Shown here in pieces: positions 1-8,877 of a stretch of 64,000 nucleotides of DNA. A program made the translations under genes and the position numbers. Under the pieces are notes generated by a model. It saw nothing but the letters and a program-made list of their open reading frames with translations, was not told where the DNA came from and did no database searches. The stretch is from Piliocolobus tephrosceles (lineage: Eukaryota; Chordata; Mammalia; Primates; Cercopithecidae): NCBI RefSeq assembly GCF_002776525.5, contig NC_045443.1, positions 45,028,953 to 45,092,952 of the forward strand, written 5' to 3'. Numbering within the stretch: the first letter of the stretch is position 1; each line of letters starts with the position of its first letter.

Positions 1-469
1 GACAAAGGAAAACAGGATTTCTGGGAGGAAAAAGGATCAGATAACATGAATATTCATTCAAAAAGTACACCAGAGTTGCCATACCCAAGACTAGTCACAC
101 AAATGCTTTTCTCCCATTAATCAAGATTTAGGAGAGAAAAAGGCAGTGATTTTTACCATTTGCTCAACCAGATTCCACAGAAAGAGAGATTGAAAGCCTG
201 GCTGGTGAAAATTTCTTACCCTTCTACTGACTTGTGAGGTCCTGAGTTCTTTTCATGGAAGCTTCCAGAGGAGCAGAGCAGCATTGATGTGCTGCTCACA
301 GTGCCAAAACTGTAGGGGAAGTTTGCTGAAAACCAACTGAAAAAAGGCAGATTAATAGAAGAAAAGGCATACAAATTTTATTAATATGCATGGAAGGGGA
401 GTGGGGGAAGAAGGAATCATAGAGTGATTAGCTCAACCCTGCAATGGGGTATAAAAGTTTATACACCCT
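1..469. other. Unassigned flank left of the MaLR provirus
   Basis: I recognise no gene or named repeat here. The sequence is AT-rich with no convincing ORF. It ends with the 5-bp ACCCT (465-469) that reappears at 4320-4324, so this block and the sequence after 4324 were contiguous before the MaLR insertion. Confidence 0.5.
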
Positions 470-818
470 CAATATGATTTGGATTTGTGTCCCTGCCCAA
501 ATCTCATGTTGAATTGGTGGAGGGGCCTGGTGGAAAGTGATTGGATCATGGGGGCTGTTCTCATGATTGTGAGTGAGTTCTCACGAGATCTGATGGTTTA
601 AAAGCATGTGGCACTTTCCCTTCACTCTGTCTCTCCTGCTCCGCCATGGTTAGGTGTGCTTGCTTTCTCTTCACCTTCTGCCATGATTCTAAGCTCCTGA
701 GGCCTCCCACCCATGCTTCCTGCACAGCCTGCAAAACTGTAAGTCAATTAAACCTCTATTCTTCATAATTACCAGTTTCAGGTAGTTCTTCATAGCAGTG
801 TGAGAATTGATTAATACA
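470..818 (+). repeat. MaLR 5' LTR
   Basis: This copy matches the second LTR at 3655 along most of its length. It begins CAATATGATTT where the 3' LTR has TGATATGGTTC; the changes are transitions consistent with decay. It ends near TAATACA. It contains the typical late-LTR stretch TCAATTAAACCTCTATTCTT. Confidence 0.82.
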
Positions 819-1383
819 GAAAACTGATGCCAGGAGTGGGGCATTGCTATAAAGATACCTGAAAATGTGGAATCAATTTTGGAACTGGGTAACAGGCAGA
901 GGCTGGAACAGTTTGGAGGGCTCAGAAGAAGACAGGAAGATGTGGGAAAGTTTGGAACTTCCTAGACACTTGTTGAATGGTTTTGACCAAGATGCTGATG
1001 GTGATATGGACAACGAAGTCCAGGCTGAGGTGGTCTCAGATGGAGATGAGGAACTTATTGGGAACTGGAGTAAAGGTCATTCTTGCTATGCTTCAGCAAA
1101 GAGACTAACAGCATTTTGCCCCAGCCCTGTAGATCTGTGGCACTTTGAACTTGAGAGAGATGATTGAGGGTATCTGGTGGAAGACATTTGTAAGCAGCAA
1201 AGCATTCAAGAGGTGATCTGACCTGGCTGCTCCTAACAGTGTACAGTCATATGTGTTCACAAAGTGATGATCTGAAATCAGAACTTTTGTTTAAAAAGGA
1301 AGCAGCACATAAACGTTTGGAAAATTTGCAGCCTGACCATGTGGTAGAAAAGAAAAACCTATTTTCTGGGAAGAAATTCAAGC

Positions 1384-1698
1384 TGGATGCCAGGCATGGT
1401 GGCTCACACCTGTAATCCCAGCACTTTGGGAGGTTGAGGAGGGTGGATCACCTGAGGTCAGGAGTTCAAGACCAGCCTGGACAACATGGTGAAACCCTGT
1501 CTCTACTAATAATACAAAAATTAGCTGGACGTGGTGGTGGGCACCGGTAATCCCAGCTACTCAGGCAACTGAGACAGGAGAATTGCTTGAACCTGCGAGG
1601 CAGATGTTGCAGTGAGCCACGATTGCTCCACTGCACTCCAGCCTGGGCAACGAGAGTGAGACTCTGACTTGGCGAGGGCATGGGGGCCGGGATGGAAA
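1384..1698 (+). mobile_element. Alu (S-like) inside MaLR internal region
   Basis: A full-length Alu on the + strand, with GGCTCACACCTGTAATCCCAGC, the A-rich linker and the second monomer. It is flanked by direct repeats AAATTCAAGC at 1374-1383 and 1699-1708, a clean target-site duplication. Confidence 0.9.
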
Positions 1699-2465
1699 AA
1701 ATTCAAGCCAGCTGCAGAAATCTACATAAGTAAAGAGGAGCTGAATGTTAATAACCAAGACAATAGGGAAAATGTCTCCAGGGCGTGTCAGAGATCTTTG
1801 TGGCAGCACCTCCCATCATAGGCATGGAGGCCTTGGAGGAAAAAATGGTCTTATGTGCCAGGCCCAGGGCCCCTGCTGCTCTGGGCAGCATCATGATATG
1901 GCACCCTGCCTCCCAGTCACTCCAGCTCCAGCTGTGGCTAAAAGGGGCCAAGGTACAGCTCAGGCTGTTGCTTCAGAGGGTTCAAGCCCCAAGTCTTGGC
2001 GGCTTCCATATGGTGTTGGGTCTGCAGGTGTGTAGAAGGCAAGAGCTGAGGCTTAGAAGCCTTCACCTAGATTTTAGAGGATGTATGGAAATGCCTGGAT
2101 GTCCAGGCAGAAGTCTGCTGCATGGGCAGAGCCGCCCTCATGAAAAACCTCTACTAGGGCATTGCGAGGGGAAATATGGGGTTGGAGCCCCTACAGAGTC
2201 CCCACTGGGGCACTGCCTGGTGGAGCTGTGAGAAGAAGGCCATCATCCTCCAGACCCTAGAATAGTAGATCCACTGACAGCTTGCACTGTGCACCTGGAA
2301 AAGTAGTAGGCACTCAACACCAGCCCATGAAAGCAGCCAAAGGTGCTGTACCCTGTAGAGCCATAAGGGCAGAGCTGTCCAAAGCCTTAGGAGCCCACTG
2401 CTTGTATCAGCATGCTCTGAATGTGACACATGGAGTCAAAGGAGATTATTTTGGAGCTTTAAAAT

Positions 2466-2782
2466 TTGGCTGGGTCTGGTAGCTCACACCTGTAATCCTA
2501 GCACTTTGGGAGGCCGAGACATGAGGATTGCTTGAGGCCAGGAGTCTGAGACCAGCCCGGGTAACATGGCAAAACACCATCTCTACCAAAAAAGAAAAAA
2601 ATACACACATACAAATTAGCCAGGCATGGTGGTACATTCCTGTAGTCCCAGCTACTTGGGAGGCTGAGGAGGGAGGGTGGTTTGAGCCTAGGAGACAGAG
2701 GATGCAGTGAGCTGAGATCATAACCCTGCACTCCAGCCTGGGCAATGGAGTCAGACCCCATCTCAAAAAAATAAAAAGATTT
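2466..2782 (+). mobile_element. Alu (older, J/S-like) inside MaLR internal region
   Basis: Both monomers are present with many substitutions (for example GGTCTGGTAGCTCACACC) and an A-rich tail around 2764-2780. Flanks TTAAAATTT and AAAGATTT look like a decayed target duplication. Confidence 0.85.
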
Positions 2783-2972
2783 AATGACTGCCCTATTGTG
2801 TTTCGAACTTGCATGAGGCTTGTAGCCCCTTTGTTTTGGCCAATTTCTCCCATTTGGAATGGGAGCATTTACTCAATGCCAGTACCTCCATTGTATCTTG
2901 CAAGTAACTAAATTGTTTTTGAATTTACAGGCTCATAGGCAGAAGGGACTGGCCTTGTCTCAAATGAGACTT

Positions 2973-3530
2973 TGTCGGAGGCATGTGAACCAGAACAACT
3001 CCATCTTGAATAGGAGCTGGGTACAATGAGGCTGAAACCTACTGGGTTGCATTCCCAGACAGTTAAGGCATTCTAAGTCACAGGATGAGATGGGAGGTCA
3101 GCACAAGATACAGGTCATAAAGACCTTGCTGATATAACAGGCTTCAGGAAAGAAGCCAGCTAAATCATACCAAAACCAAAATGGCCATGAGAGTGACCAC
3201 TGGTCGTCCTCACTGCTACATTCCCACCAGTGCCATGACAGTTTACAAATGCCATGGCAATGTCAGGAAGTTACCCTATATGGTCTAAAAAGGGGAAGCA
3301 TGAATAATCCACCCCTTGTTCAGGATATCATCAAGAAATAACCATAAAAATGGGCAATCGGCAGCCCTCGTGGCTGCCCTGTCTATGAAGTAGCCATTCT
3401 TTTATTCCTTTACTTTCCTAATAAACTTGCTTTCACTTTGCACTGTAGACTCAACCTGAATTCTTTCTTGAGCGAGATCCAAGAACTCTCTCTTGGGGTC
3501 TGGATCGGGACGGACCCCTTTCCTGTAACA
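2973..3530 (+). mobile_element. Solo ERV LTR (class I type) with 4-bp target duplication
   Basis: A 558-bp element starts TGTCGGAGGC and ends CTGTAACA. It contains CTAATAAACTTGCTTTCAC as its polyadenylation region and a GGGTCTGGATCGGGACGG tail typical of gammaretrovirus-like LTRs. ACTT occurs on both sides (2969-2972 and 3531-3534). Removing the LTR and one ACTT restores a continuous MaLR internal sequence, so it inserted into the MaLR and was later reduced by LTR-LTR recombination. No viral genes remain. I do not assign a family name. Confidence 0.8.
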
Positions 3531-3654
3531 ACTTTGGACTTGGACTTTTCAGTTACTGCTGGGATGAGTTAAGACTTTGGGGGACTGCTGAGAAGGGATA
3601 ATTGTATTTTGCAATGTGAGAAAGACATGAGATTTGGGAGGAGTCAGGATAGAA

Positions 3655-4319
3655 TGATATGGTTCGGATTTGTATCCCTGCCCAAATCTCATGTTGAATT
3701 GGAGGAGGGGACTCATGGGAAGTGATTGGATCATGGGGGCTGTTCTCCTGATAGTGAGTGAGTTCTCACAAGATCTGATGGTTTAGAAGTGTGTGGCACT
3801 TTTCCCTTCACTCTCTCTCTGCAGCTCTGCCATGCTAAGATGTGTTTGCTTCCCATTTATCTTCTGCCATGATTATAAGTTTCCTGAGGCCTCCCACCCA
3901 TGCTTCCTGTACAGCCTGTGGAACTGTGATTCAATTAAACCTCTTTTCTTCATAATTACCCAGTCTCAGGTAGTTCTTTTTTTTGTGTTTTGTTTTTGAG
4001 ATGGAGTCTTGCTCTGTTGCCTAGGCTGGAGTGCAGTGGCGCGATCTAGGCTCACTGCAACCTTCGCCTCCTGGGTTCAAGCGATTCTCCTGCCTCAACC
4101 TCCCAAGTAGCTGGGACTACAGGTGCCCATCACCACGCCCAGCTAATTTTTTTTTTGTATTTTTAGTAGAGACAGGGTTTCACCCTGTTAGCCAGGATGG
4201 TCTCGATCTCCTGATCTCGTGATCCGCCCACTTTGGCCTCCCAAAGTGCTGGGATTACAGGCTTGAGCCACTGTGCTTGGCCTTAGATAGTTCTTTATAG
4301 CAGTGTGAGAATGGATATA
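3655..4319 (+). repeat. MaLR 3' LTR, interrupted by an Alu
   Basis: It begins TGATATGGTT and ends GAGAATGGATATA just before the ACCCT duplication. The LTR is split near its 3' end by the reverse-oriented Alu at about 3980-4284. Confidence 0.82.
3980..4284 (-). mobile_element. Alu in reverse orientation within the MaLR 3' LTR
   Basis: Read on the + strand this is T-rich sequence followed by GAGATGGAGTCTTGCTCTGT and ending GGGATTACAGGC...TTGGCC, a complete Alu on the minus strand. TAGTTCTTT at 3971-3979 and 4288-4296 is the target duplication. Confidence 0.9.
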
Positions 4320-4324
4320 ACCCT

Positions 4325-4578
4325 TCTTTACAGGGGAGAAAGAAGATGGGGAATGTAAGCAGTTCTTTTGAGGGACAGTAAATGATTAGGGAGAATGAAT
4401 AGACAAGACAGACACATTAACTTGTAAATGATTCTCTTTGCAATTTGAAAGAGCAGGAAAGGCAGGCATTATCTTGTGAAAAATTCCATCCAGGCATGAT
4501 TGCATTCTTCAGTCTTCTTCTCTGCCATAGATCATGATATGTCAGGGATGGGATACAAACTCTTGGTAAGAAGTTTTC
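4325..4578. other. Unassigned sequence between MaLR and the split Alu
   Basis: This appears to be the continuation of the pre-insertion sequence that precedes 465. I see no ORF or named element. Confidence 0.45.
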
Positions 4579-5640
4579 TTGGCCAGACACAGTGGCTCAT
4601 GCCTGTAATCCCAGCACATTGGGAAGCTGAGGCAGGAGGATTGCTTGAGCCCAGGAGTTTGAGACCAGCCTGGGCAACATGGGGAGACCCCATCACTAGT
4701 AAAAATTTAAAACTTAGCCAGGCATGGTGGTGCACACCTGTGGTCCCAACTACTTGGGAGGTTGAGGTGGGAGGTATAATCCAAAAGAGTATCAGAGGTA
4801 AGTCTCGATTAATTTAGGAGTTTATTTTGACAAGGTTAAGGACATACCTGTGACACAGCCTCAGGAGGTCCTAACGACATGTGCCCAAGGTAGTCAGGTA
4901 CAGCTTGCTTTTAACATTTTTGGGAGACATGAGACATCAATAATTATGTGCAAGATGTACACTGGTTGTGTCCAGTAAGGCAGGACAACTCGAAGGGTGG
5001 CGAGGTGGGGGTCTTTCAGGTCAGAAGTAGATAAGAGACAAAATGTTGCATTCTTTTGAGTCCTAGATCCGCCTTCCACTGAATACACACTTTGGTCTGG
5101 TTCAGTACACCTGCATTTTTACATATACCATAGGGCAGAGGAGGCAATCAAATACGCATTTATCTCAGGTGAGCCTCAGAAGGATGACTTTGAGTCCTGT
5201 CTGTCTTTTGTCTGCAAGGAAATTCCTTGTGGGCAAATTGTGAGGGGTGTATGTAGCTTTTGATCTTTGTAGCTACCTTACTTAGGAATAAAATGGGAGG
5301 CAGAATTGCCTGACATAGTCTCCAGCTTGACTTTTCCCTTGGCTTCATGATTTGGGGGCCCTGAGATTTATTTTTCTTTCACAATGGTAATGAGGCATGT
5401 GTGACTCCCCCTTCCCATCACGGCCTGAACTAGTTTTTCAGGTTAACTTTGCAATGCCCTTGGCCAAGAGGAGGAGTCCATTCAGATGGCTGGGGTTAGA
5501 GGAGGCTTAGTTTTATTCTTGATTCACAGAGGACTGCTTGAGCCCCAGATTTGGAGACTTCAATGAGCTGTGATGGCACCACTGTACTTGAGCCTGGACA
5601 ACAAAGCAAAACGCTGTCTCAAAAAAAAAAAAAAAACTTT
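4579..5640 (+). mobile_element. Alu split by a solo LTR (parts 4579-4774 and 5529-5640)
   Basis: The left part runs from GGCCAGACACAGTGGCTCATG to TTGAGGTGGGAGG and stops in the second monomer. The right part resumes at GAGGACTGCTTGAGCCCCAG and runs to the poly(A) at about 5622-5637. Together they make one older Alu (J/S-like). The duplicated GAGG (4771-4774 and 5529-5532) is the target duplication of the intervening LTR. Confidence 0.82.
4775..5528 (-). mobile_element. Solo ERV-type LTR inserted into an Alu
   Basis: On the minus strand the 754-bp element begins TGTGAATCAAG and ends with AAAATAAACTCC...GGATTATA, an LTR-like polyadenylation region. The 4-bp GAGG duplication and the interrupted Alu define both ends precisely. 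The terminal dinucleotides read TG...TA, so one expected CA end has mutated. No coding sequence remains. The family is not identified by eye. Confidence 0.7.
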
Positions 5641-6204
5641 CTTGATGAGACAAGGAAATTCCAGAGAGATTCTTCCCTTGTGCTTGGGGTTGAGGGGAGG
5701 AACAAGACAAGGTTAGAGGGACCTTGATTCTGAAGCTTGTTTTAATTCTCAAAAGCACTCAGTACGCTCAAACACCATATTTTGGGGGAATCGTTTTCTG
5801 TGACCCAACAGATGAAAAAAGAAAAAAACATTTCAAGAAGGAGAAGAGGCGGATCAGAGATGTGAGAGGGGAAGTACAGGGTCCTCGTTGCCTCTTACTA
5901 AAGACTCAGTGGGCTGACTATGGCCAGTGGTCAGGCAGGTGGCTAGACAACAGCAGGTACATTGGTATTCCCCAAAGGAGAAAGAGGAAAATATGGAGGT
6001 GGCAGAAACCTGAGGGATCATCAGCCTACCTCTCCATTGCCAAGTGGGCCCCTTATTCATCCCATTTCAGAATATCTCCTCTCCCTCAGCATCATCTTTA
6101 ATAATTTCACCTGGTTAATGCCTGTGCTCAACCCTTTCTGCTGCAGACTGAGCTCAACCTGGCAGTACGAACAAAGAAACCCACCCATTCAAAAGTACCC
6201 TCTA
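5641..6204. other. Unassigned intergenic sequence
   Basis: Moderately AT-rich sequence with no convincing gene. It ends with AAAAGTACCCTCTA (6191-6204), the left copy of the next Alu's target duplication. Possible old repeat remnants cannot be named by eye. Confidence 0.4.
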
Positions 6205-6503
6205 GGCTGGGCACGGTGGCTCACACCTGTATTTCCAGCATTTTCGGAGGCCAAGGCGGGCAGATCACCTGAGGTCAGGAGTTTCAGGCCAGCCTGATCA
6301 ACATGGTGAGACCTGTCTCTACTAAAAACACAAAAATTAGCCAGGCGTGGTGGCAGGCGCCTCTAATCCCAGCCACTTGTGAGGCAGAGACAGGAGAATC
6401 GCTTGAACCCAGGAGGTGGAGGTCGCAGTGAGCTGAGATTGTGCTACTGTACTAAAGCCTGGGGGACAGAGCGAGAGTCCATCTCAAAACAAACAAACAA
6501 ACG
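6205..6503 (+). mobile_element. Alu (S-like)
   Basis: A complete dimeric Alu with a CAAA-type tail (AACAAACAAACAAACG). Its target duplications are 6191-6204 and 6504-6517, differing only by transitions. Confidence 0.88.
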
Positions 6504-6541
6504 AAAAGTGCTTTCTAACCTCTTGTGTGCGTGCCTTTTTT

Positions 6542-7490
6542 TGTGGCGGTCTGGGGAAAGGGGTCCCTACTACAGAGTGAGTCTACTCCTTGGTGCCTCT
6601 TGGCACCTAATTGGCTTGCAAAGCTCAGCTCTGGGGTACGTTCCTGCGAGAAGCCAGCAGGACTCCCCATGGAAGCTTTCCCTCAGACTGGGCCTCTCTG
6701 AGTGAGACTTCCAGCAGCACTTTTATCTACAGTATTGGAGGGGTCGATGAAGCCTCTGGTTCCCCTCCTGGACTGAGGACAGGTTCCAATGTAATTGCCC
6801 AACGGGTTCTCCTTGCCCGTTGCCCAGAGCTAATTCATCAAGATAAGGGAATTGCAATCGAGAATTTAATTCATGCAGAGCCCGCTGAATGAGATACCGG
6901 AGTTTTATCACCCAAATAAGTCTCCCTGACAATTCAGAGACTGGGGTTTTTTAACGATAATTTGGCTGGTAGGGTACCAGACAGTGGGGAGTACTGATTG
7001 GTCAGGCTGGAGATGAAATCATAGGGGTTCTAAGTGGGTTCTTCTTACTTCTAATCCTGGGTGGGATTGCAGAACTGGCTGAGCCAGATAACTGGTCTGG
7101 GTACTGCCAGCTGGTGCCTCAGAATGCAGGGTCTGAAAAATATCCCCAGCACCGATCTTAGATTTTACAATAGTGATGTTATCCCTTGGAGCAATTGGGA
7201 AGATTTGGAATCTTGTGACCTCTGGCTGGATGACTCCTAAACCATAATTTCTAATCTTGTGGCTAATTTGTTAGTCTTACAAAGGCAGTCTGGTCCCCAG
7301 GCAAGAAGGGGGCTTGTTTTGGGAAAGGGCTGTTATCTTTGCTTCGAAGTTCAACTGTAAACTAAATTCCTCCCAAAGTTAGTTTGGTCAATGCCCAGGA
7401 ATGAACAAGGGCAGCTTGGAGATTAGAAGCAAGGTGGAATTGGGTAAGTCAGCTCTCTTTCACCGTCATAATTTTCTCATAATTTCTGCA
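6542..7490 (-). mobile_element. LTR-like ERV fragment upstream of TMEM106C
   Basis: On the minus strand the block runs from TGCAGAAATTATGAG to CCAGACCGCCACA. It includes AATAAGTCTCC/GGAGACTTATT-type sequence, a TGATAAAACTCCGG polyadenylation-like segment and AATTCCCTTATCTTGATGAA, all reminiscent of class I ERV LTRs. I found no convincing target duplication, so the ends are approximate. Its right end is about 160 bp from the start of the TMEM106C CpG-rich promoter. Confidence 0.55.
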
Positions 7491-7649
7491 AAGGCAGTTT
7501 CTCTGGATGCTCTGCATCTGTGTAACCTCAGCGACTACACAGCTCCTGTGCTCTAAAGAATATTTCAGAATGGCTTCGGTAGCCGGCAGCACCTTCCTCC
7601 TCTTGCAGCAGAGAAGTGTTTTGCTCGGGAAACTTGACTGGAGCCTTTC

Positions 7650-8120
7650 CCAGCCTATCTAGCGAACAGCAGAGCATCCTCCGGACTCCGCAGACGACCC
7701 CGGCCGGACAGCCAGGCTCGCGGCTCTCCGGCGCTCTCTGCCGCCCTCTCCCGGAACCGAGGGAGCGAGACAGCGGCGACGTTGACGGGAAGGCCTCCGG
7801 AGCCGCGAAGAGCGCACGCGCGAGCGCGCTCCGGCATCTCCGAGCGGGCTTGGTATTTGGCGCCTGCGCGCTGAGTGCGTACCGCTCCGCCTATCGAAGA
7901 GGCTGGTAAGTCCTCAAGCTGGCAGGTGGTCGCGGGAGCGGCTGGAGAGGAGCTACTGAGAGTTCGTGCCCTCCAGGTCTGGGACGCTGGCGTTCGCTCC
8001 TGCCTGGGCCACTTTGGTGGGCTCAGAGCATCGCTTTTTGCCAGGGGGCGTGACCTGAGCCCGCCTCCTGGGGCTGGGGGGTGGAGAAGAATGGGAATCG
8101 TTAAGGCCCGTTATCAATTT
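7650..8120 (+). promoter_or_regulatory. TMEM106C: CpG-rich promoter and non-coding exon 1 of TMEM106C
   Basis: GC content and CpG density rise sharply over this stretch, with many CGs at 7675-7905. The region has no obvious TATA box, as expected of a CpG-island housekeeping promoter. Non-coding exon 1 ends at 7905 (AGAGGCTG followed by donor GTAAGTCC). The transcription start is not defined by sequence alone; I place it roughly between 7800 and 7890. Confidence 0.75.
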
Positions 8121-8427
8121 GGTGCCTGTTTGTTGCTCGAGGAAGGCACAGAACTTACAAATAGTGAAGAGGAAGGGGCGAGGCTGGACCAGGTGGGAGT
8201 GGGGGTGCCCCAAGTCCCAGGGCGGTGAGGATCGAGGCAGGTGCGCGAAAGGCAGGCCCCGTTGCTCCTCCCCACCCCCACCGGCTGTGAGTGGCGGATA
8301 AGAGGGAAGTGGGGAGCAGTACTACAAAATGGGGGTCCCGATGGAAATCGTATAGCTGTTGGGACCACACCCAGGGCGGCAACTTGTTATTTCTGCGTTT
8401 TTAATTTTCTTATAGAAACAAGCGATT

Positions 8428-8727
8428 GGCCGGGCGCAGTGGCTCACGCCTGTAATCCCAGCACTTTGGGAGGCCGAGGCGGGCGGATCAGGAGGTCAGG
8501 AGATCGAGACCATCCTGGCTAACACGGTGAAACCCCGTCTCTACTAAAAATACAAAAATTAGCCGGGCGTGGTGGCGGGCGCCTGTAGTCCCAGCTACTC
8601 GGGAGGCTGAGGCAGGAGAATGGCGTGAACCCGGGAGGCGGAGCTTGCAGTGAGCCGAGATCTCGCCACTGCACTCCAGCCTGGGTGACAGAGGAGACTC
8701 CGTCTCAAAAAAGAAAAAAAAAAAAAG
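8428..8727 (+). mobile_element. AluY-like element in TMEM106C intron 1
   Basis: A near-intact Alu with Y-type bases (GGAGGTCAGGAGATCGAGACCATCCTGGCTAACACGGTGAAACC, described by position 8490-8533). AAGCGATT (8420-8427) and AAGTGATT (8728-8735) are its target duplication. It lacks the Old World monkey diagnostic bases seen at 53 kb, so it may predate that expansion. Confidence 0.9.
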
Positions 8728-8790
8728 AAGTGATTTCTGTCGTGATTCACTGGGGCCGCTAACGTGCACTCTCTCTTTTCATCTTAGGAC

Positions 8791-8877
8791 ATGACACCAG
8801 TGCCATATCACGGCCATGGGGTCTCAGCATTCAGCTGCTGCTCGCCCCTCCTCCTGCAGGCGAAAGCAAGAAGATGA
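8791..8877 (+). CDS. Overlapping upstream ORF in TMEM106C exon 2 (28 codons)
   Basis: An ATG lies 3 nt after the exon 2 acceptor (context GACATGA, purine at -3). It opens a frame of 28 codons ending TGA at 8875-8877. It is +1 relative to the main ORF, whose ATG is at 8816, so it overlaps the start codon. It could lower translation of TMEM106C. Whether ribosomes use it is unknown; the main ATG has a strong context (G at -3, G at +4). Confidence 0.4.
   Translation: MTPVPYHGHGVSAFSCCSPLLLQAKARR

Larger units (their letters stand above)
470..4319 (+). mobile_element. ERVL-MaLR (MST/THE1-type) provirus, LTR-internal-LTR, with later nested insertions
   Basis: Two related LTRs (470-818 and 3655-4319) share the MaLR hallmarks: CCCAAATCTCATGTTGAATT near the start, TGATTGGATCATGGGGGCTG in the middle, and CAATTAAACCTCT followed by AGTTCTT...ATAGCAGTGTGAGAA at the end. 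They flank about 1.7 kb of internal sequence resembling MST/THE1-int. MaLR elements are non-autonomous and the internal part encodes no known protein. A 5-bp target duplication ACCCT flanks the whole unit (465-469 and 4320-4324). Three Alus (1384-1698, 2466-2782, 3980-4284) and one solo ERV LTR (2973-3530) lie inside it, so it is the oldest layer of this nest. Exact MST versus THE1 subfamily is uncertain. Confidence 0.85.

Noticed and set aside
865..1167. A 100-codon open frame in the MaLR internal region
   Set aside because: The sequence is MST/THE1 internal DNA, which is non-autonomous and has no known protein; it is open by chance.
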